Below are positions 35,577-46,120 of a DNA stretch of 64,000 bases, piece after piece. Positions within the stretch are counted from its first letter, which is position 1; each line of letters opens with the position of its first letter. This DNA is from Fasciola hepatica (lineage: Eukaryota > Platyhelminthes > Trematoda > Plagiorchiida > Fasciolidae). The position numbers and the translations under genes were made by a program. Under the pieces are notes generated by a model that saw nothing but the letters and a program-made list of their open reading frames with translations, had not been told where the DNA came from and did no database searches. Location of the stretch: contig CANUEZ040000168.1 in assembly GCA_948099385.1 (NCBI GenBank), positions 4,007,001-4,071,000 on the forward strand. Direction: 5' to 3'.

Positions 35577-37974
35577 TGCGGGGTGTAATTTAAAACTGCT
35601 GTTGGTCAGATGGGAATTTTACTTGCCGTGCAAGACCCTCGTGTAGCTTAGACCAAGGGAGAGATACAAAAATGGGGAATGAGCCAGGTACGGCCAATTA
35701 TATGTCATGACCACACTATAGTCAAACACACGCGTGGCGGTATGCAGTGAACACTTGGACTGAGACTGCATCAAAATGTAAATGGGAACTTAGGGAAAAC
35801 TTGGCTACTCAGGCGAAGGCGGTCGTTGACATTGACGGGCATTGTCGAAGGAAAATACAGGGTAGGGAGATTAGTGCTCTCCATATACAGAGGGGTAGTT
35901 GATGGCCATGGATGAGCCCTGCATGACCGGCTAGAGTCATATGCTGCCCGAAAACAATAAATGTGAGGCCTAGGTAAGAGCAAGGCGGACCGTTGGCCAG
36001 GTTGTACTCCGGACCCGCAGAAGGATAAAATACAAAAAAAGAAAAAGCACTTCACTGGAGGATGTGGTAGACATCCGCTGGGAAAGACCGATACGTAGGA
36101 ATCTGAGGCCATATGTGGGTGAAGTTCAGGACGCAACTGCAAACAGAGAGGATATAGGTATGGCGAGAGGCTAATTACAGACTCTGGGCAGGCCGAAGCT
36201 TGGAACAGGAATATACACGAGACGAGGTGTGAACCAACTAAAGTTTTACCAGGCTTTTCGGTGAAATCAGAGTGTGCGTGCAGACCTTTCAGTGAGGTGA
36301 AATGAAGAAAAACAGATATGCGAGCGAAATTTTTACTCATGTTAGACAAACTGACTGTTGCTTATTTACAGTTGATGAACAGAGGTAGAAGTAAAGGTTG
36401 TGTGAACTGCGGGGTATAAAGCTACTTTTAGCTGCTAAATTGGAGGCGTCATTCGAAATCAGTACTGACAAGGAAGTGGTGGCTCTACAGTGCGATGGTA
36501 TTAGAAACCATGGGGTAGTCGTGGAGTATACTCTTAAATGCAGACAAAGAGGTGGCACGAGGTAAAGTGGGGGCAGTCTATTCGAAATTTTATACACGGT
36601 CCGAAAGAATCGAGATTTCAGGGTTAATTTACACATCAGCACTAAAAGAGAAGGGCCACGATTTCGATAGGGGTGAGAACTCGGTTGGTTAAGAGACAAC
36701 GGGAAATTTGTGCACACGCGGCAGTGGATCAGTTTGAATAAAAAGGTCAAATTCTGCCGAAAGCTGTGGAACCGCTGTGAACAGAAATGGAACAGCTCAC
36801 ATTGTTCACGGAAAGTTACGGCAGAAACTCTTCTAAGCAGCTTTTAGTGAAAGAGCGCTGCACTTTTTTCAGGGTAATTGCAGTGGATTTGGGAAGACGG
36901 GGGGAGGGGAGATAATGGAACCATACTTAAGCAGAGGCCAGGCGTGGGAGACAGACACATTTGACCGTGCTGCAGACTGAAGCTCGGGGAATGAGGCCTA
37001 CGGGTTGCTTGGTTTCAGCCACTTGGCGGTTGGTCGGCTCGAAAAATTTGAAAGAACCACAGCACCGGAATACAAGGTCAGGTTCCACGGGGTTGGCAGG
37101 AAAAAGTTTTCTACGGGGTCAAGGGCATCTGGGAGTAACTGGCACTTGAGTAGAAGTACAGAACTTTTCAATGCACATAATTAAATTTGCCACAACGAGC
37201 ACCAGTCACTAAGCGAAGTAAGACACTTTTCGATGCTATTTGGCTTTCGTGAAAAGCTACTCGTATGGAAAGGAGTGTGGATTTTTTACGCACCATAGTG
37301 GACCACATGAAAGATATCTTTTACACATATGAGGAAAATTGATGGTCCAAGGACCCTCCCTTGAATCACACCACTTGTTAAAGTCGTGGCAGAAGATGAC
37401 TGGTCACCGGCTAGTACCGCCCGGGCGCGCGAGGATAGACAGGAAGGGGCACCCAAGAGAGAGGCATGTCAATTTAACCCAGAGATCTGAGTTTATCCAG
37501 CAGAAGCTGGAGAAGTACTCTACGGAATAATTTTGACATATTTGCGAACAGGGAGATGGCAGAAATCCCTCAGCCAACCGCACGGTACGTGGGCCGACGA
37601 TGTCAACTCGACTGATGATGAAACGTCTGCAACCTAAAAGCCAAGCTCAGCGATCGGAATGTATTGGTCGCTAAGGTTCTTGCATTCAAGATATCAGTTT
37701 AACAAGACGAAAACCACAGCGATTTGACGGAGCAATGTCGACCGGAATTTAGTAAGCATTTAGAAACGAGATAGTCAACTTAATACTGATACAAATAATC
37801 GTATATCCCTGGACAGTGGTCGAGTTTACAATCTCATTAAATGAGAAGGAAAATTAAAAAATTTCAAAGAGAAATCCGCACATCACAGCAACAATGAATT
37901 AAGGCTGGGGAGAGCTTAAATGAAGCAAAGCGAAAAGAGAATATACAGCTAGCACGAATTGATTTCGAGTCAAC
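35577..37974. other. long stretch without recognised gene; purine-rich plus strand
   Basis: The minus strand is open for long distances (36349-35771, 192 codons; 36750-36337, 137 codons), with products rich in Ser, Pro, Leu and His. This follows from a strongly purine-rich plus strand, and the frames show no recognisable domain. The 56-58 kb region has the same texture. Short plus-strand frames are unremarkable. Confidence 0.4.
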
Positions 37975-37979
37975 TGGGG
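37975..37979. other. possible imperfect target duplication of BEL-1, left
   Basis: The five bases left of the LTR are TGGGG and the five right of the other LTR (45029-45033) are TGGGA. One mismatch in five makes this a weak candidate. Confidence 0.35.
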
Positions 37980-38805
37980 TGTTGCGACTATCCCGATGTC
38001 TAGGGCTGTGAATCTAGCAGTAACTTAGTTCCTCTAGCTACACGCACGATATGGGCAGAACACGATTACGGGCAGCAGAACAAATTCCAATCGAATAACC
38101 GTGTTTATCGATGATTCGTGGTTCTAAATAATACAATAAACATAAATATACAGCAAATAAAGGACTTACAGCCAGGTGAGAAACCAAGAACAATGGGCAG
38201 TAAGCTTCCGAAAATCGGGACAGCGCAGAAAATAAAAACGGTCCACTTAGCAGGCAGCTGAACGAAACTGTAGCGCAGTTCGGTTGCGGTACAGTCAATA
38301 AATCAAGAGCGTTTATCGTCAAAGATCAATAAATCGATTACAAACGCGTGAATTGGACTGTGGTTGCAATGGTAAAAAGTGTCATTAACAAATAAGTACA
38401 AATGAGCTAAGTCTGTGGAGTAAACAAAGGCACGTGTCAACATGAATAGGCGAATCCGGCACTAGATCTGTTAATGCCGTTGACGTATGACGGCCAATAG
38501 TGGAGTGCACTGACAGAAACGATAAGACTGGGAGTTCGAGCCTCCGCTCGGCAGTACAGATGAAACACTCGGATAGATTATATAACAGTAAAAGTGTAGA
38601 CCTTCGGGAAAACAAGGTTATGAACAAATACGTGAACTGTTCATGTAATAAGTACCATGGAACTCAAGTATAAACTGATGTGATACCTTAGAAACAGGGA
38701 AAATACATTACGAATGTCCGGGGTTCACGATGCATGTACTCACTACTAATAAGTAACTAAACAGAAGACAAAAAGACAAACTCTAATTACGATTCGTAAT
38801 TAACA
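37980..38805 (-). repeat. BEL-1 3' LTR
   Basis: 826 bp, with plus-strand ends TGTT and AACA, identical to the other LTR except for one base. It is the 3' LTR because the element is on the minus strand. A tRNA-like T-arm (GGAG, loop TTCGAGC, CTCC) lies inside it near 38531-38545 on the plus strand, antisense to the element. The two 80-94 codon minus-strand frames in it occur identically in both LTRs and are probably not genes. Confidence 0.97.
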
Positions 38806-38822
38806 CTGCCCCCGGGGTGGGG
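38806..38822 (-). promoter_or_regulatory. candidate polypurine tract of BEL-1
   Basis: Directly before the 3' LTR, the minus strand reads a G-rich stretch ending GGGGGCAG and then TGTTAATT. This is the expected place for the plus-strand primer of reverse transcription. It is short and GC-rich; the call is by position and composition. Confidence 0.5.
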
Positions 38823-38840
38823 TAATGTCACGAACCACAC

Positions 38841-39440
38841 TCATGAGCATAAGTCCGACTCTAGAAGACACAGCTGTCGTATGTCTCTTCGGTGAACACC
38901 GTTGGCTGTGCGTACTGCAACTTCTCTGATTCGTCCATCGCTTCCCATAACCGTTTCCTCAATTATCCCTTTGGGCCACGCCCCTCTCCGTGCGTGCGTG
39001 TCAGCTAGGAGAACCAAGTCGCCTACGTTCAGCTTTCGGCTAGGCTTATTCCACTTTAATCTTGTCTGTAGTGTTGGCAAGTATTCCTTCAACCAGCGAG
39101 CCCAGAAGGCATCTGCCAGCTTTTGCGCCTGTCGCCATCTTCGGTTCAACCGGTTGTTTGGTAGCTCGGAAGGAAATGTCGCTGGTATACCTCGTAGGAG
39201 AAGAAGGTGATTGGGTGTTATCGCGTTGAAATCATCGGGATCATTCGATATTCTGGTTAGAGGGCGATCATTAGGTATTCTTTCTACCTCGCAGAACATC
39301 GTTACTAACGCCTCATCTACGACCAACTGATCAGCCTGAAGTGAAAGCAGAATTCGGCGGACAGATCGTATGATACGTTCCCATACACCTCCGCGATGAC
39401 TTGCCTTCGGTGGAGAGAAGCGCCATTCACAGTCTCTATT
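38841..39440 (-). CDS. BEL-1 pol C-terminal part: end of integrase and DUF5641-like domain
   Basis: This open part follows the TAG at 39443-39441 in the same frame as the upstream pol. It starts with SPPKASHRGGVWERIIRS, where the Glu of WER (about 39380) is the expected third catalytic residue of the DDE integrase. The rest (RRWRQAQKLADAFWARWLKE, then SRKLNVGDLVLLADTHARRG and WPKGIIEETV) is the DUF5641-like C-terminal domain found in BEL/Pao integrases. It ends with a stop at 38841. The first Met is only at 39326, so this part is not expected to be made on its own. It would need passage through the stop. Confidence 0.85.
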   Translation of the reverse strand, partial: NRDCEWRFSPPKASHRGGVWERIIRSVRRILLSLQADQLVVDEALVTMFCEVERIPNDRPLTRISNDPDDFNAITPNHLLLLRGIPATFPSELPNNRLNRRWRQAQKLADAFWARWLKEYLPTLQTRLKWNKPSRKLNVGDLVLLADTHARRGAWPKGIIEETVMGSDGRIREVAVRTANGVHRRDIRQLCLLESDLCS

Positions 39441-42400
39441 CTAAAGTGTCTTTAGAATCTTGTCTTGGTTCCAAGCCTTCAGGCATCGCCTCAAGTCTGC
39501 TTCAGCGCCTCGGAAATTCGTCCCATTGTCACTGTAGACAACACTGGGACATCCTCGTCTTGCCACAAACCGAGAAAACGCAGAAAGAAAGGAATCGGTG
39601 TCTAGGGTGTAGGCGACCTCTAGGTGTACGGCTCTCATGGACAGGCAAGTAAATATACACCCGTAACGTTTCTCAGTGGCTCTACCGTGCTTCACGAAGA
39701 AGGGACCGAAGTAGTCTACTCCGACAGCAGTAAACGGATTCTCGCCGAATAACATTCTGTCCTCAGGAAGTGGTGCCATTACTTGACTTTGTGCCTGGGA
39801 ATGCCAACGTTTACAATGAAAACATTTTCGTAGTATATTTTTAACTGTAGAGTAGCCGTGTGTAATCCAATAACGTTCCCTTAATAGTGACAACATATGT
39901 GCTGCACCAGCGTGGCCATTCACTTTGTGATAATGTTGCACTAAAAGTTTGATGATGAAGTGATCCTTCGGTAGAATTATAGGATGTTTTGACTCGAAAG
40001 GTAGAGGTGCCCATCGTAGGCGACCTCCCACTCGTAGTAAACCACAGTGTTTAAACGGATGGAGTTTCTGCAATCGTCCTGAGACTGGCCGGGACATGCT
40101 CGGGACCTCTGATCCTTCGGAGATTGTTCTTAGCTCCTTACTAAAGCAATCCTTTTGCACCAAACGAAGTAAGGCTAATTCTGATGACTGTAATTCTGAT
40201 GGTTTCAACTGCTTGGCGATGTTCAGCTGACTAACACCCGTTTCATGTCGTTGTCGAATCCAAAAACAAAACCGCTTCAACCAAGCAATCTGTCGCAGCA
40301 AGCCTAACCAAGATTTGGCATTGCGGAATCTTTGTATCCAGCCGACTGTATCCGATGTTTGCACTGCGTTCACGCGAACCGTTTTGACTAATTCAATCTG
40401 AGGGTATACGGTGGGACTAGGCTGTGCAGACCACGAAGACACATTCTGCAAGAGAAATCGTGGGCCATTAAACCAAAGTGCATCTAGCGGCCTTCTCGGG
40501 CTGGTACCTCTCGAAGCTAAATCAGCTGGATTGTCTTTGCTGTTCACGTGGACCCACTGTTCAGGTTCCGAAAGTTCACGGATCACCGCCAGACGGTTGG
40601 CCACAAAGGTTTCGAAACGAGACTTGGTATTTCGTATCGACTGCAAAACAATTAGCGAGTCTGTCCAGAACGTAGTCGAGCAGATAGGTACGGAAAGTTC
40701 TTCTTTGGCAAAGGCGACTAATCTTACTGAAACAACAGCAGCCGCAAGTTCCAACCGCGGGATGGTCACGGATTTTAAGGGGGCTACACGAAACTTCGCC
40801 AATATTGGAGAACAGTTTATCATTCCATCTTCGGTAACAGATCGTAAATAGAGTGCTGCTCCATAACCCAGTTCTGAAGCGTCACTAAATGCATGTAGTT
40901 CCAGTCTTGGATCCGTTTTTTCATTCATCGGTCGTATACAACGGGCGATTCGTAGATTAGATACTGCTTGAATTTCACTGAGACACACAATCCATCGGTC
41001 GATTTCTTCCTGGGTCATTTCCTCGTCCCATTTGGCTTGTCTTCGACATAGGTCCTGGAAAAGCAATTTAGAAGGCAACAGACTTGGAAATACAAGCCCC
41101 ATGGGGTCGTAAATTGAAGCAATATAGGTAAGTAAACCTCTCCGGGTATATTTTTTCTCCCAAGGTGTAACGTCAACAAAAAAGCTATCGTGATTTGACT
41201 CCCATTGCACTCCCAGAGTTCGCTTTACTTCAGCTGGCTGTCGATCAAGGAAAATGGGTTTGGTTTCTGCTTTCGGCAGTTCTCCCAAAGCATGTGGCAC
41301 ATTACTGAAGAATTTAGTCAAGTTGAAACCGCCTTGCAGCAGAGCGTGCCGCAACGTTCTTCCCATTCTTCCAACGTCCTCCATTTTAGGTAAACTCATC
41401 AAACAATCATCTACGTAGAAGCTTTTCTTGGCTTGATTGATCAAAGTAGCACCGTAAATTGCCATATTGCAGTCGATAGTGTTCTGCAAGGCTAAGCTGC
41501 AGCATGACGGCGACGAGGTGGCCCCAAATGGATGAGACGTCATACGATATGCTTTTGGTTTGTTGGTCACGTTACCGTCAGGCCACCAGAGGAACCTCGG
41601 ACAATCGCGGTCGCTTGATGGGACCTTCACCTGGTGAAACATAGCTTCAATATCGGCTACCAAAGTGTACCTGTACTCACGGAACCTCAACAGCACCCCG
41701 CACAAACTATTGACAAGGTCTGGTCCCGTCAGTAGTTGTTTGTTCAGTGATGTTTGATTAACCTCCGCAGCGCAGTCGAATACCACCTTAATTTTGGTTC
41801 GGTCTCCGTGTTTATATACGCCGTGGTGCGGAAGATACCATACGTGGGGGCCAGTTAAGTTTTGCTCAGTCTCGGGTACCATCTCAGCATAACCCTTTGA
41901 TATATATTCGTTAATCGTTAAGCAGTACTTTTCCTTCAATAACTGATCGTTTTCAAAGCGTTTCCTGAGGAACAGCAATCTTTTGAGAGCCAAACATTTA
42001 TTATCCGGTAGGCATGGACTGCCGGGTTTCCATGGCAGGGCAATCTCGTAATGGCCATCTATCTTACGCAAAGAATTTGTCATGTGACGTAGAGCCAACT
42101 TGTCATCCTCTGACATGCTACGTCTGACACAGGCCGCTTCTACGAATTCGAAATTGAACATACGTTCCAGACTTTTACCCAATTCGGTGGTTGTGACGTG
42201 GTGCACGTGGGCTTTCGGTTTGTTCTGTCGTTGTTGTGAAGTTGGCCCCAGTATGACCCATCCGAGCGGTCCTCTCACGGCGTACGGGTCGTCGGGACCA
42301 CCAGTTCGTTGTTCCAAGACCCAGTGAGCCTTCGGAATATTGGCCCCAATTAGTATACAGATATCGGAGGCCTTTATAACTGACAACGGTATTTCTTTCA

Positions 42401-42611
42401 AATGCTCCCACCTGCTCAATTCTTGCGGTTGAATAAACGGCTGTAGTTTCGGAAGGGTTTCGACTGCCCAGGCTCGGTGGATCTGGATAGCCTCTTGTCC
42501 GTCCAGTGAGGTTATCGTTAGGGATACCGTGACACCTTCCGTCACACAACCCCCAGTAACAGTCTTGACAGTAAGGCGCTCTCGTTTTCCCTTTAAACCC
42601 AGTTTCTTCAT
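39441..42611 (-). CDS. BEL-1 pol: reverse transcriptase, RNase H and integrase core
   Basis: A 1056-codon open frame, in the same frame as gag. Residues 1-110 are the end of the retroviral-type aspartic protease (DUF1758-like). Residues about 270-420 are the reverse transcriptase, with LVADIEAMFHQV and the catalytic YVDD at 399-402. Residues about 460-620 are the Pao peptidase A17-like region and start of RNase H (HAFSDASELGYG near 573, TIPRLELAAA near 616, WTDS near 649). The integrase follows: zinc-binding H900-x4-H905-x24-C930-x2-C933, then VDYFGP with catalytic Asp 966 and YSDNGTNF with catalytic Asp 1028. The frame stops at a TAG (39443-39441), before the third catalytic residue. The annotated start is only the first Met after the upstream TAA. 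The true product would be a gag-pol polyprotein. Confidence 0.95.
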   Translation of the reverse strand: MKKLGLKGKRERLTVKTVTGGCVTEGVTVSLTITSLDGQEAIQIHRAWAVETLPKLQPFIQPQELSRWEHLKEIPLSVIKASDICILIGANIPKAHWVLEQRTGGPDDPYAVRGPLGWVILGPTSQQRQNKPKAHVHHVTTTELGKSLERMFNFEFVEAACVRRSMSEDDKLALRHMTNSLRKIDGHYEIALPWKPGSPCLPDNKCLALKRLLFLRKRFENDQLLKEKYCLTINEYISKGYAEMVPETEQNLTGPHVWYLPHHGVYKHGDRTKIKVVFDCAAEVNQTSLNKQLLTGPDLVNSLCGVLLRFREYRYTLVADIEAMFHQVKVPSSDRDCPRFLWWPDGNVTNKPKAYRMTSHPFGATSSPSCCSLALQNTIDCNMAIYGATLINQAKKSFYVDDCLMSLPKMEDVGRMGRTLRHALLQGGFNLTKFFSNVPHALGELPKAETKPIFLDRQPAEVKRTLGVQWESNHDSFFVDVTPWEKKYTRRGLLTYIASIYDPMGLVFPSLLPSKLLFQDLCRRQAKWDEEMTQEEIDRWIVCLSEIQAVSNLRIARCIRPMNEKTDPRLELHAFSDASELGYGAALYLRSVTEDGMINCSPILAKFRVAPLKSVTIPRLELAAAVVSVRLVAFAKEELSVPICSTTFWTDSLIVLQSIRNTKSRFETFVANRLAVIRELSEPEQWVHVNSKDNPADLASRGTSPRRPLDALWFNGPRFLLQNVSSWSAQPSPTVYPQIELVKTVRVNAVQTSDTVGWIQRFRNAKSWLGLLRQIAWLKRFCFWIRQRHETGVSQLNIAKQLKPSELQSSELALLRLVQKDCFSKELRTISEGSEVPSMSRPVSGRLQKLHPFKHCGLLRVGGRLRWAPLPFESKHPIILPKDHFIIKLLVQHYHKVNGHAGAAHMLSLLRERYWITHGYSTVKNILRKCFHCKRWHSQAQSQVMAPLPEDRMLFGENPFTAVGVDYFGPFFVKHGRATEKRYGCIFTCLSMRAVHLEVAYTLDTDSFLSAFSRFVARRGCPSVVYSDNGTNFRGAEADLRRCLKAWNQDKILKTL

Positions 42612-42638
42612 GAGCGAGGCGTCAATGAACGTCGAGTC

Positions 42639-44153
42639 TTAACCGTTGTCAAGGAAACCATTGACGGTAACTTCTCCTAATGGACCTCGGAGCCGGACTG
42701 ATAATATGGCGAAAGACACTTCCTGAATGGCATTACTGACGTTTGCTGAGACATGACCAACCGATACAGCACGTTCAGTTACTTGAATACTCCGGCTGTT
42801 ACCCTCTGGGGTTCCTTGTCTGTGTAACATTGGATGATGTTGACCTTTGCAGTCGCTCAGACCACAGGTTCTGCGTGATCGGCAATTCTTAACGACATGG
42901 TTTGGTTTCAAGCACAGAAAACATAACTTCAATCTCTTTATTTCTTCGTTTCTATCGGCAACACTTAAACCCTGAAATGTACTGCATTGGTCCACGTAAT
43001 GTGGTCCCTTACAAATAGAACAAATTGGATTTTGCGAAGCTTTCAGAATTGCTGCAGCTACATCAGTCTCTGTTGACATTACTGTGGCCACTCGATCTCG
43101 TGAGCCTTGACTAGTCGTAGGCCGTTGGGATTCTGACCGGGCGTGGACACGATTATCTTGATGTGTGATATAAACGAGGCCTGTTACGGCGGCATCAGCT
43201 TGGTCCGAAACAAAGTCCATCAGCTCACAGAATGTGGGCTCACGTTTGGTCCTTAAGATATGAGATGCCTTTTCGAACCATTTGGACTGAATGTGATGGG
43301 GAAGCCGTTGCACAACTGCTGTGAGAGTGTGACAGGCATTTAAGTCTGACTGATAATTCAGCCTTTCCAACGTGGCAGAACACAACTTCATTTCATCAGC
43401 TAACTTGATTAGAGCTTTAGAGTCTGAAGGCTTCACGGTTGGCCCGTCTGTCAGTTCGCTTATGCACTGTCTTGCGATTACATGTGGCTCACCGAAACGC
43501 CGTTCGAGAATTCGTAATGCTTCTTCATAGCCTTCATTAGGTTCAAGGATTGCGCATCTTCGGATTGATTCAGCAGCTTCGCCGTCACAGGCCGAAATTA
43601 GGTAATCCAATAGACAAGCGGGGTCGGAGGTGTATCTGGCCACTGTAGTTTGAAAGCTCCGCATAAACCTGAAGTAATTCATTGGGTTTCCATCAAACTT
43701 GACCAATTTTCGGACTGGCAAGCTCATGCAAGCTTGAAGCAGCTGAGCGGTTTCAAAGACGTTGCTTGCCGCTGGTTGTTCCCGAGTCAAAACATGAATT
43801 CCAGGTTTCTTGAAGGATATCGGGTCGACAGGTTGAGCATTTGAAGTTGGGAGAGACTGTACATAGTTTTTCACTCGTTCGAGCTTCTCAAATGGCTGTG
43901 GGGTAGGTGGTCGAGAGGTCTCGACCGACAATAATGACCGTTCTTCAGCTTGTAGATCACTAATCTTCTCCGCGAGCTTCATTTTGGCATCACTGATACG
44001 CCTTGCAGTTTCCAGCTCAAGCTCCAACCGTTTTATCTTTAATTTTGCCAATTTAAGTTCTTGATTCAGCTTTGAGTCCGGGGACGGGCCTTGTGATAAC
44101 TGACGTTCACTGTCGGAATCGTGGCGGGGCTGCATTTGACAGAATTTCTTCAA
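42639..44153 (-). CDS. BEL-1 gag with start of protease
   Basis: A 504-codon open frame starting about 50 bases inside the 5' LTR. Residues 30-70 form a charged likely coiled coil (KLAKLKIKRLELELETA). Residues about 150-310 are the DUF1759 capsid-like region (VKFDGNPMNYFRFMRSF). Zinc knuckles follow: C378-SICKGPHYVDQC and C411-FLCLKPNHVVKNC, then a further Cys/His pair (CGLSDCKGQHHPMLH). The last residues, GFLDNG, are the start of the aspartic protease active site. The frame stops there at TAA (42641-42639), and nine codons later the downstream Met at 42611 is in the same frame. The break is therefore one stop and not a frameshift. Confidence 0.95.
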   Translation of the reverse strand: MKKFCQMQPRHDSDSERQLSQGPSPDSKLNQELKLAKLKIKRLELELETARRISDAKMKLAEKISDLQAEERSLLSVETSRPPTPQPFEKLERVKNYVQSLPTSNAQPVDPISFKKPGIHVLTREQPAASNVFETAQLLQACMSLPVRKLVKFDGNPMNYFRFMRSFQTTVARYTSDPACLLDYLISACDGEAAESIRRCAILEPNEGYEEALRILERRFGEPHVIARQCISELTDGPTVKPSDSKALIKLADEMKLCSATLERLNYQSDLNACHTLTAVVQRLPHHIQSKWFEKASHILRTKREPTFCELMDFVSDQADAAVTGLVYITHQDNRVHARSESQRPTTSQGSRDRVATVMSTETDVAAAILKASQNPICSICKGPHYVDQCSTFQGLSVADRNEEIKRLKLCFLCLKPNHVVKNCRSRRTCGLSDCKGQHHPMLHRQGTPEGNSRSIQVTERAVSVGHVSANVSNAIQEVSFAILSVRLRGPLGEVTVNGFLDNG

Positions 44154-44202
44154 TTCCGATTCGGGCAGTAAATCAAAGCAGTGATTTGGTTACCTGGCTA
44201 AC

Positions 44203-45028
44203 TGTTGCGACTATCCCGATGTCTAGGGCTGTGAATCTAGCAGTAACTTAGTTTCTCTAGCTACACGCACGATATGGGCAGAACACGATTACGGGCAGCA
44301 GAACAAATTCCAATCGAATAACCGTGTTTATCGATGATTCGTGGTTCTAAATAATACAATAAACATAAATATACAGCAAATAAAGGACTTACAGCCAGGT
44401 GAGAAACCAAGAACAATGGGCAGTAAGCTTCCGAAAATCGGGACAGCGCAGAAAATAAAAACGGTCCACTTAGCAGGCAGCTGAACGAAACTGTAGCGCA
44501 GTTCGGTTGCGGTACAGTCAATAAATCAAGAGCGTTTATCGTCAAAGATCAATAAATCGATTACAAACGCGTGAATTGGACTGTGGTTGCAATGGTAAAA
44601 AGTGTCATTAACAAATAAGTACAAATGAGCTAAGTCTGTGGAGTAAACAAAGGCACGTGTCAACATGAATAGGCGAATCCGGCACTAGATCTGTTAATGC
44701 CGTTGACGTATGACGGCCAATAGTGGAGTGCACTGACAGAAACGATAAGACTGGGAGTTCGAGCCTCCGCTCGGCAGTACAGATGAAACACTCGGATAGA
44801 TTATATAACAGTAAAAGTGTAGACCTTCGGGAAAACAAGGTTATGAACAAATACGTGAACTGTTCATGTAATAAGTACCATGGAACTCAAGTATAAACTG
44901 ATGTGATACCTTAGAAACAGGGAAAATACATTACGAATGTCCGGGGTTCACGATGCATGTACTCACTACTAATAAGTAACTAAACAGAAGACAAAAAGAC
45001 AAACTCTAATTACGATTCGTAATTAACA
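44203..45028 (-). repeat. BEL-1 5' LTR
   Basis: 826 bp, one base different from the left LTR. It would hold the promoter. A TATATAA-type sequence is present on the minus strand near 44801-44809 (TTATATAA reads the same on both strands), but whether it is a TATA box is only a guess. Confidence 0.95.
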
Positions 45029-45033
45029 TGGGA

Positions 45034-46120
45034 CATTAGTAATGAATCAGGCTGATGTAGAAATGTTCAGACGGACATTGGCTTAGGACACAGGACATAC
45101 AATATTCACAAGAATGATGCAAAAAATGGTCAATAATGCATACTCGTGTTCACTTAAAAAGATAATTAGCGTTGAGACAAAGGAGACAGGGAAGAACTTC
45201 ATGAAGGTTCTCAAAGGAACACTAATTTTCATACATTTTTGGACATGAAAAGGAATAGCGCCCCCTGAAACTGTGAGAATGTTCCCATGAGAAGTAGTGT
45301 GTCATCTAGTGTCGGCATTTCGCAGCTGGTTGAGGATGGATGAAGTTCCAGGAAGGAATAACCAGCAATCCGAAGGCCGTGTCCACGAGGAACAAAATAA
45401 AGCAAGACAAGGGTGAAAACCATTGCAATAGGCCAGGTTATGCTGATAAATTAGCAAATACATTATTCTGTTGAGTTTCCTGTGGCTTTTATTTGTCTGT
45501 GTTGGGCTTTTCGGGCAAGGGTTGGCTACGGCTTGTGTTCGTTGTTTTATCATGGGAAGGAGGAGAGCATTGCCCAATCTGGACCGGTCACTATTTAATT
45601 AGGAGTCCTCGCACGGTGGATTAAATGGCTTCGATATCGGATGGTCTTTTAGTGAGAACTCTTCAGTAAGCCTCAGAGGGGCATATGCAGCATTACTAGG
45701 ACTTCTTGTGAGTGAAACCCGGTGGCTAGATCGTATTCGCGGTAGCCGGCCTTTGGTGCGGTTGTAGACGGGTAGAGAAAAGGATAAGCTGCCTACACGA
45801 TATACTACAGCCAGGCAACCTGATGGCCGGTGGTTCTGAGATTGAAAAAGGGAGGATCGTAGTCTGGGAGATGTTCCAGCTGAGGGTTGGCGTGAGCAAC
45901 ATAACAGATAAGAGTACGGAGGTTGGAAATGAGACACAATGGTCTTGGTGAAATGAGGAGTCGTTGTTACTGTGATTCGGTGTTCGTGAAGGTTAATTGG
46001 GTTTGCACTACTAGGCAAAAGTGTTGCTTACCGATTCGGCCGTTCAACGGGGAGTCTTAAATTTAGGGGTTAATAAAGCCATGGAAGTGCATTTGGACTA
46101 TGGGGTCTGAGGGCTACGTA
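45034..46120. other. no recognisable feature
   Basis: A minus-strand frame of 139 codons (46018-45599) and one of 91 (45577-45302) show no known domain. They fit the Ser/Pro/Thr-rich composition of purine-rich plus strands elsewhere in the window. Confidence 0.35.

Larger units (their letters stand above)
37980..45028 (-). mobile_element. BEL-1: near-complete BEL/Pao LTR retrotransposon
   Basis: Direct LTRs of 826 bp (TGTTGCGACT to AATTAACA on the plus strand) flank a minus-strand gag-pol region with the order Gag, protease, reverse transcriptase, RNase H, integrase and DUF5641-like C-terminus. This order and the Pao-type peptidase A17 region identify BEL/Pao. The single frame 44153-38841 (1770 codons before its final stop) is interrupted by TAA at 42641-42639 and TAG at 39443-39441 only. 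The LTRs differ at one site by eye (about position 38031 against 44254), so the insertion is very recent. The leader between the 5' LTR and the gag start is only about 49 bases. There is no env-like frame. Confidence 0.95.

Noticed and set aside
35771..36349. 192-codon minus-strand open frame
   Set aside because: Product is low-complexity Ser/Pro/Leu text with no domain; it follows from the purine-rich plus strand.
38038..38627. Two minus-strand frames (94 and 80 codons) found identically at 44261-44850
   Set aside because: Both lie inside the BEL-1 LTRs; identity reflects recent LTR duplication and not selection on a gene.
40411..40851. Plus-strand frames opposite the BEL-1 and BEL-2 pol genes
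   Set aside because: They are antisense shadows of well supported pol domains.
37975..45033. Perfect target duplication for BEL-1
   Set aside because: The flanks TGGGG and TGGGA differ at one of five bases, so only an imperfect candidate can be claimed.
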